The notes below the pieces were generated by a model. It was not told the origin of the DNA. It did no database searches and worked only from the letters and a program-made list of their open reading frames with translations. From contig NZ_JAJQQP010000018.1 in NCBI RefSeq assembly GCF_028994805.1, positions 37,822-101,821 of the forward strand: a stretch of DNA of 64,000 nt, given 5' to 3'. The stretch is from Promicromonospora iranensis (GTDB taxonomy: Bacteria > Actinomycetota > Actinomycetes > Actinomycetales > Cellulomonadaceae). Positions within the stretch are counted from its first letter, which is position 1, and each line of letters opens with the position of its first letter. Below are positions 59,203 through 64,000 of this stretch, piece by piece. Position numbers and translations under genes: made by a program.

Positions 59203-59526
59203 GTGAGCGATCTGAAGATCAACATGGGCCAGCTCCGGGGCCTGGCCTCAGACCTGAAGGCGATCGCCGACGAGTTCAAGAACGCGGACAACAACTCGGA
59301 GGACGCGGCGGACGCGACCGGCGACGACGAGCTGCGCGACAAGGTGCAGGACTTCGCCGACAAGTGGCGCGTCAAGCGCGACGAGATGGGCGGCAACGTC
59401 ACCAAGCTGCAGGGCATCATCCAGCAGGTGGTGGACACGTTTACCCAGGTCGACGACGACCTCGCCAAAGCCCTGGAACAGAAGGCCGAGCAGGCCACGG
59501 ACTACAAGGGGTACACCAGTGTCTGA
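59203..59526 (+). CDS. WXG100-like small secreted protein
   Basis: 107 residues, almost entirely helical with a central turn, the hairpin fold of type VII substrates. The usual Trp-x-Gly turn is replaced by Trp55-Arg-Val (FADKWRVKRDEMGGNV). The frame is open to a GTG at 59182, but GTG 59203 has the better placed GGGGGCGG ribosome site; either is possible. It sits right after the secretion ATPase and overlaps the next gene by 8 bases, as expected for a substrate with its partner. Confidence 0.8.
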   Translation: MSDLKINMGQLRGLASDLKAIADEFKNADNNSEDAADATGDDELRDKVQDFADKWRVKRDEMGGNVTKLQGIIQQVVDTFTQVDDDLAKALEQKAEQATDYKGYTSV

Positions 59527-60964
59527 CGCCCAGTACCAGAAGCTGGACGGGAACGCGGACCTCGTCCTCTCGAAGGGTCGGTCGTACCAGGCGATCGCCG
59601 AATCCATCGAGAACGCTCTGACGGCGCTCGACGCGATCGTCGACGACAACGGCACCACTGCGCAGTCCATGGCGAAGACGCGCGAGCTCGCCGGCGACGT
59701 GCGGGACGACATCAAGAAGGCGACCGGCCGGTACCGGGTCACCGGTGACGCGCTGGACAAGTACGCGCCGACGCTCGCGAGCTCGATCGAAACCTCGGAG
59801 ACCGCGGCGACCAGGATCGCCGAGATCCAGAGCGACCTGTACGACGCGCGGCTCGCGAAGTTCAACGCGGAGAACGGCGTGGACGACCTCCGGGACGACG
59901 CGACCCCGGCCGACAAGTCCGAGGCGAACAGCGCGGCGACCGCGGCGAGCAGCAAGGTCGAGACGCTGGAGTCGGACCTGATCTACTGGCAGGGTCGGTG
60001 GCAGGACGCCAAGGACGCCAAGGACACGGCGGCGAGGACGGCTCGCAACGCGATCGACGAGCAGTTCGAGCGGGACGAGAAGAACGACCTCCACGACAGC
60101 GGCTGGGACAAGGTCGTCGACTTCGTGTCCGGGGTGTACAAGGTCTTCAAGATCATCTGCGACATCGCAGGCATCCTCGCCATCTTCCTGTCCTGGGTGC
60201 CGATCCTCGGCCAGGTGCTCCTGGTGCTCGCCGCGATCGGTGCGATCCTGACGATCCTCGAGTCGGTGGTGAAGTTCGCGAAGGGTGAGATCGGCTGGGG
60301 TGGGCTCCTCCTCGGTGTCGGGCTGGGCCTGGTCGGCCTGTTCGGCGGCAAGCTGGCCACGAGCCTCGGGAAGGTCGCGAAGGCGCGGGCCGTCACGAAC
60401 GCCGTGGCGACGACCAACTCGACGTCCCGGCTCGCGGCACGACTGGGGACCGGTGCGAACCAGGCCGAGAAGATCGCCGACGGCATGAAGCTCATCGACG
60501 AGGCGGGTGAGACCATGGCCAACGCCGACAACCTGCTGAGCTTCAAGTCGGTCCTCAAGTCGCCGTTCACGCGGTCCGACAGCGCAGCCGACCTCTTCGA
60601 GCTGCGGAAGGCCGGCAATCTGGGCTTCATGGAGGGCGTGGGCAAGGCGGCCAAGGAAGCCTTCGTCTTCCCTCTGAAGAACCCGTTCGGTGGGAGCGCC
60701 GCGATCCTGAGGGACCCGGCTCTGTTCCACAACGCGGGCGGGCTGGTCGGAGCGACGGCGAGCATGGAGCTGGCGAACCTGGCGTCGAGCGGCGTCAAGT
60801 CCGCGATCGGCATCGATGCCGCCTTCGGTGGCAATGACGGGTGGGCGCAGGCAAACTCTGTCATCGGGACGACCGGTCCCGTGGTCGAGGGCGTCTACTC
60901 CAACATCGCCCAGCTCCCGGGCAAGGCCGTCAGCTGGGGCAAGACCATCGACGGAATCTTCTGA
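59519..60964 (+). CDS. Putative type VII secretion substrate with helical N-terminus and hydrophobic centre
   Basis: 481 residues. The first ~180 residues are helical and coiled-coil-like (LXG/WXG-type length; QYQKLDGNADLVLSKGRSYQ start), the centre (~200-290) has two to three hydrophobic, Gly-rich segments (ILAIFLSWVPILGQVLLVL and LLLGVGLGLVGLFGG), and the C-terminal ~190 residues are mixed and of no family I recognise. No signal peptide. The GTG overlaps the WXG100-like gene, so the pair is probably co-translated and co-secreted. It may be an effector, or a structural membrane-inserting protein. Confidence 0.7.
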   Translation: MSDAQYQKLDGNADLVLSKGRSYQAIAESIENALTALDAIVDDNGTTAQSMAKTRELAGDVRDDIKKATGRYRVTGDALDKYAPTLASSIETSETAATRIAEIQSDLYDARLAKFNAENGVDDLRDDATPADKSEANSAATAASSKVETLESDLIYWQGRWQDAKDAKDTAARTARNAIDEQFERDEKNDLHDSGWDKVVDFVSGVYKVFKIICDIAGILAIFLSWVPILGQVLLVLAAIGAILTILESVVKFAKGEIGWGGLLLGVGLGLVGLFGGKLATSLGKVAKARAVTNAVATTNSTSRLAARLGTGANQAEKIADGMKLIDEAGETMANADNLLSFKSVLKSPFTRSDSAADLFELRKAGNLGFMEGVGKAAKEAFVFPLKNPFGGSAAILRDPALFHNAGGLVGATASMELANLASSGVKSAIGIDAAFGGNDGWAQANSVIGTTGPVVEGVYSNIAQLPGKAVSWGKTIDGIF

Positions 60965-60980
60965 GAGCGGAGCTACACCG

Positions 60981-61592
60981 GTGACCGGACCGATCAGCGG
61001 CTTTTCCATCGGGCTGCCACTCGGGTGGCACCCCGTCCCTTCGGGCGAGGTGCCACCCGAGTGGGCCGAGGTGACGGCCGCCGCCGTCGTCGCGGGGGCG
61101 GCGGTTCCTGAGGGGACGGTCGACGCCCTCGCTCGCCAGCTGCTGGAGGTCAAGGCGTCGGTCGACGCGACGCGCGTGCGTGGCGCGCACTCGGCCGTTC
61201 TCGTCGAGCATCCCGAGGCGCCGACCATCCAGGCCATGATGACGATGGTGCTCGGGCGGCAGCTCGGTCTCGAGGCCTACGAGGAGCAGCTCGAGCACGT
61301 CGTCGAGAACGTGGACACGGCCCAGGTGATGGGCAAGCAGGCGATCGAGGCGACCGTCCCGGCCGGTGACGTCCGGGGCGCCCACTTCCTGATCGGGCAT
61401 CTCCCGGCCCAGGAGGACCCGGCAGGAGTCCATCTCGAGGAGCGCGTCCACCTGGGTGTGTTCCCGCACGAGTGCCCGGACATGATCGACGTGACCGCCA
61501 TCGCGGCGGGCATCGGCATCTTCGAGGACCTCCCGGCGGTCGTCGTCGGCCTGCTGGAGGACCTCGAGGTCACGAGAGGGGTGGCGGCGTGA
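60981..61592 (+). CDS. Small soluble protein, possible chaperone (PsbP/Mog1/DcrB-like, tentative)
   Basis: 203 residues, no signal peptide or membrane helix. The N-terminus reads FSIGLPLGWHPVPSGEVP, the 'lP.gW' opening that is common in the PsbP/Mog1/DcrB superfold; the next gene starts in the same way. The start GTG 60981 is 16 bp after the putative substrate gene, and its stop overlaps the next start. Position suggests a role with the substrate, for example a cytoplasmic chaperone. Fold assignment is by eye and uncertain. Confidence 0.6.
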   Translation: MTGPISGFSIGLPLGWHPVPSGEVPPEWAEVTAAAVVAGAAVPEGTVDALARQLLEVKASVDATRVRGAHSAVLVEHPEAPTIQAMMTMVLGRQLGLEAYEEQLEHVVENVDTAQVMGKQAIEATVPAGDVRGAHFLIGHLPAQEDPAGVHLEERVHLGVFPHECPDMIDVTAIAAGIGIFEDLPAVVVGLLEDLEVTRGVAA

Positions 61593-62239
61593 CGAAGCAG
61601 CTGGGCATGACGGTCGACGGGATGACCATCGTCCTCCCGGGATCGTGGACGAAGATCCCCCTCGACGACCCGGAACAGACCGTGGCGTTCGTCAAGCGGT
61701 TCGTGAAGCGGCAGACAGGCAAGGCCGACCGGCTTGCCAAGGTGCGGCGCGAGACGGTCCAGGACCTCGTGGCATCGGCCCGCGACGCTACCCGGATCGG
61801 TGTGCACACGTATCTGATGTCGCTGGAGATCCTGCCGCGCGTGCCGTTCCCCGCGGCGCTGCTCTTTCTCGACCAGGACTGGACCGAGGCGGCGCGCAGC
61901 GCGCTGGCCGACGGCGATGTCGAGGCCGCGCTGACCGCGACGTTCGGGGCGGTCGAGATGGGCGACTCCCGGAACGGCCCGTTCGGTCGGAGGTGGGAGG
62001 TCCTGACCCAGACGCTGGGCGAGGAGGAGATGCTGACGCTCCGGCTGGAGTACTTCGTGCCCTATCCGGACGGCACCAAGGTGCTCGTAGCGCGTGCCAA
62101 TGTGCCGAACATCCCGAGGGCGGAGCCGTTCGGTCTGCTCTTCAACGAGATCATCGACTCGATCTCGTTCCCGGAGCCGGACGAGGCGGAGCCTGCGGCG
62201 GTCCTGGCGGAGCCTGCGACGGTGCCGAACGTCAGCTGA
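61589..62239 (+). CDS. Small soluble protein, paralogue-like to preceding gene (tentative DcrB-like)
   Basis: 216 residues. Opens with GMTIVLPGSWTKIPLDDPEQ, then a helical segment and a beta-rich C-terminal half (LTLRLEYFVPYPDGTKVLV) ending in PFGLLFNEIIDSISF, the layout of Mog1/PsbP/DcrB-type folds; then a ~20-residue acidic tail. GTG 61589 overlaps the previous stop. It ends the WXG100 transcription unit, 28 bp from a convergent gene. Confidence 0.6.
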   Translation: MTKQLGMTVDGMTIVLPGSWTKIPLDDPEQTVAFVKRFVKRQTGKADRLAKVRRETVQDLVASARDATRIGVHTYLMSLEILPRVPFPAALLFLDQDWTEAARSALADGDVEAALTATFGAVEMGDSRNGPFGRRWEVLTQTLGEEEMLTLRLEYFVPYPDGTKVLVARANVPNIPRAEPFGLLFNEIIDSISFPEPDEAEPAAVLAEPATVPNVS

Positions 62240-62267
62240 GCGGTGCACGGGGGAGACGCCTGCGGAC

Positions 62268-62855
62268 CTACTTCTTGCCTTTCGCGCGTGCCCTCTCCTG
62301 AGCCTGCTCCCGGACGACGGCGACGCGCGCCTCGAGGGCGGCCGTCTCGGCGTCCCGCGCGGCGACGGACTCGGGGTCGGCCTGCCGCCAGAGCCCGTCG
62401 AGCGCCTTGAGGGCAGCGTCGTCCTCGTTGCTCCGCCACGCGAGCCGGTGGACCGTGGGCTCCTGCCGGGCATCCCTGGCCAGCACCGCGTCGATCGCCC
62501 TCTTGACGTCAGCGGCTACGGGCCGGGCGGTGCGGGCGGCGTCAGCGAGGGCTCGCTCCGGGCCGGCGGCTCCGGTCGCGCGGCTCTGGGACCTCGCGAT
62601 GAGCCGGAGCAGGGTTCCGCCGACCGGGATGGCGACGATGCCGATCATGAGGCCGGACGCGATGCGCCACTCGATCTCCGACGGGTTGGCGACGAGCCCG
62701 ATGGCCAGGCCGCCGACCAGGCAGATCGCGATCCACCAGTAGCCGATCCGGCCGACAGCCGAGTACCAGGCGGGGACCTTTCCTGACCATCCGTCGAGGG
62801 CCGCGTCCACCCGGGCGACGGCGTCGGCGGTGTCGGAGCTGCCAGGCGCGGTCAT
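62268..62855 (-). CDS. Membrane protein with cytoplasmic coiled-coil tail, function unknown
   Basis: 195 residues: a short soluble N-terminus, two transmembrane helices (IGYWWIAICLVGGLAIGLV and a second around SGLMIGIVAIPVGGTLL), then ~110 charged residues that end in a coiled coil (ESVAARDAETAALEARVAVV) and a Lys/Arg-rich tip. I chose ATG 62855, but a TTG at 62906 has a better ribosome site (AGGGGAG, 7 nt) and would add 17 residues. It is the only minus-strand gene in the secretion locus. Confidence 0.65.
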   Translation of the reverse strand: MTAPGSSDTADAVARVDAALDGWSGKVPAWYSAVGRIGYWWIAICLVGGLAIGLVANPSEIEWRIASGLMIGIVAIPVGGTLLRLIARSQSRATGAAGPERALADAARTARPVAADVKRAIDAVLARDARQEPTVHRLAWRSNEDDAALKALDGLWRQADPESVAARDAETAALEARVAVVREQAQERARAKGKK

Positions 62856-63045
62856 GATGGGCTTCCCCGAGCGCGGCCCGGTGTGCAGCCAGTCGAGCTG
62901 TGCCAATTTCTTTCTCCCCTGCCGTGCAGGCCCGTCACGGGCGAACTTTCGGACTGGCTGACAGTAGCAGCGGGCACACCTGAGCCGACCTGGGTTGTCC
63001 CGGTGTGGTCCGGGTGCCCGGCGCTCGCTACGGTTGCTGGGCGAA

Positions 63046-63063
63046 ACAGGGCCGAAGCCCTGT
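63046..63063 (+). promoter_or_regulatory. Leader hairpin before the four-helix membrane protein
   Basis: ACAGGGC (63046-63052) and GCCCTGT (63057-63063) form a perfect 7-bp stem closed by a CGAA tetraloop, 10 bp before the GGAGGGGG ribosome site of the gene at 63088. It could influence translation or mRNA stability. Confidence 0.3.
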
Positions 63064-63087
63064 CGCACGGACTGGAGGGGGAAGCGA

Positions 63088-63795
63088 GTGTCCGAGGTCG
63101 TCGCGGGAGATGCCGGTCGGTCGACGAGAACGGTCGAGGGGCCAGGACCGGCTGCCCTGGTCCTGCGGCCGCTCGGTTACCTGGGCATGACTGTCGTCTG
63201 GACGTCGATCTGGCTGATCGCGCTCGCGATCCCGGCAGGCGCGCTCGTCTATCTGGCGGTCGACGACCCGGAGGCGGTGGTGGGCAACCTGAGCCAGCGG
63301 TTCGCGAACCCCGTCGAGGCGGTCGCGATGGTCGTCTTCCTCGTGCCCCTGCTCGCGCTCATCATGGGCCCGGGCGCGATCTTCCACCTGCCGTTCATGT
63401 GCTGGCCGCTGGCCGTCCTGTGCCTGACGTACACGGTGCGCGCGCTTCGGCCTTCCTACGCGGGCGAGAAGCTGTCGTTCACCACGTACCAGGCGAGGGG
63501 CGAGTCGATCGGCCCGCCGACCGTCGGCGACCTGGCGCTCTCGCTGCAGCCGGTCCGGTCGACACGGTTCACCAACGCGGTGATGCGTTTCTACATCGCC
63601 GGCTGGAGCCTCGACGGGCCGATGTTCAAGGCGATGCTGCCGGTCGGGGCCGCGTGGTCGTTCCTGGTCCCCGTCGTGGTACCGGGCTTCGACCCGACGC
63701 TGCGGGCGGTGTGCCTCGTCGTCGCGGTCGTGCTCACGCTCGTGTCCCTGGTCCTGGGAGTCCGGGCGTTCCGAGGGCGCTTCTTCCCGGCCTGA
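63088..63795 (+). CDS. Four-helix membrane protein, function unknown
   Basis: 235 residues with four transmembrane helices (TVVWTSIWLIALAIPAGALV, VAMVVFLVPLLALIMG, a segment around FMCWPLAVLCL, and two close C-terminal segments from AAWSFLVPVVV onward). GTG 63088 follows GGAGGGGGAAGC. It lies between the first secretion unit and a second WXG100 gene, so it may belong to the system, but no family was recognised. Confidence 0.7.
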   Translation: MSEVVAGDAGRSTRTVEGPGPAALVLRPLGYLGMTVVWTSIWLIALAIPAGALVYLAVDDPEAVVGNLSQRFANPVEAVAMVVFLVPLLALIMGPGAIFHLPFMCWPLAVLCLTYTVRALRPSYAGEKLSFTTYQARGESIGPPTVGDLALSLQPVRSTRFTNAVMRFYIAGWSLDGPMFKAMLPVGAAWSFLVPVVVPGFDPTLRAVCLVVAVVLTLVSLVLGVRAFRGRFFPA

Positions 63796-63865
63796 CCCCG
63801 GCCGAGGCTGTGTCGACACCAGCAGCGGAGCCCGTGACAGAGCCTGCGCTGGTGGTCGGGTCGTC

Positions 63866-63883
63866 ATGGGTAGCCCTCCCCAT
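63866..63883. promoter_or_regulatory. Dyad motif copy 3 (upstream of second WXG100 gene)
   Basis: ATGGGTAG-CC-CTCCCCAT, matching the copies at 36616-36633 and 59089-59106. It is 86 bp before the ATG at 63969. GGTTACTGTC further down could contain a -10 element. Confidence 0.65.
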
Positions 63884-63968
63884 CGACGGTCGGTAGGGCG
63901 TTGGTTACTGTCTGGGGTAGTCGGATCGGCCGTGGGGGCCGGCCGGGATCTGAAGAAGGGGAATTCTC

Positions 63969-64000
63969 ATGGCGAACATGAATGTGACCTACGAGGAGCT
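63969..64000 (+). CDS. WXG100 family protein, N-terminal fragment (continues past window)
   Basis: ATG at 63969 follows AAGAAGGGG and opens a frame reading MANMNVTYEEL, the way many actinobacterial WXG100 proteins begin. Only ten to eleven residues are inside the window, so the identification relies on this start, on the upstream dyad motif shared with the other WXG100-like gene, and on location. Confidence 0.6.
   Translation, partial: MANMNVTYEE

Overview
The window is very GC-rich, coding density is high, GTG starts are common, and genes are often coupled by ATGA/GTGA overlaps. Together with menaquinone genes linked to a complete 14-subunit complex I operon and with actinobacterial-type secretion and signalling genes, this points to a chromosome of an actinomycete, probably of the order Micrococcales (Promicromonospora/Cellulosimicrobium/Cellulomonas-like; this placement is inference). 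No rRNA, tRNA, CRISPR array or transposase was recognised.

Left part (1-10.6 kb): the end of an unidentified gene, a long hairpin between convergent genes, isochorismate synthase (menF-type) divergent from demethylmenaquinone methyltransferase (menG), an ABC exporter divergent from a NarL-type two-component system across a 22-bp perfect palindrome, an AraC-type regulator divergent from a small membrane protein, and a geranylgeranyl-reductase-family flavoprotein preceded by a perfect TGTGA-N6-TCACA CRP-type site. Middle-left (10.6-28.3 kb): nuoA to nuoN in canonical order followed by a long-chain polyprenyl diphosphate synthase. These genes together make, modify and use menaquinone for NADH oxidation.

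At 28.5-30.3 kb lies a two-gene AbiE-like (type IV toxin-antitoxin) module with visibly lower GC, whose palindromic operator runs right up to the antitoxin start codon; it looks acquired. It is followed by two tandem giant paralogues (2026 and 2015 aa): membrane anchor, propeller-like region, about ten Ig/cadherin-like repeats, several Fn3 domains and different C-terminal tips.

From 42.9 kb to the right edge is a co-directional locus that I regard as the most interesting part: MoxR ATPase, DUF58 protein, a transglutaminase-fold membrane protein lacking the catalytic Cys, a zinc ribbon-RDD-FHA protein, PP2C phosphatase, zinc ribbon-FHA protein, Ser/Thr kinase, another FHA protein, a small membrane protein, a 1491-aa EssC/EccC-like secretion ATPase with fused FHA, a WXG100-like protein, a 481-aa helical/hydrophobic putative substrate, two small proteins that may be paralogous chaperones, two membrane proteins and the start of a second WXG100 protein. 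It has the parts of a type VII-like secretion system under phospho-threonine control, but EccB, EccD, EccE and mycosin are not in the window. An 18-bp dyad (ATGGGkAG-NN-CTsCCCAT) occurs three times, upstream of the second giant protein, of the first WXG100 gene and of the second WXG100 gene, suggesting one regulon.
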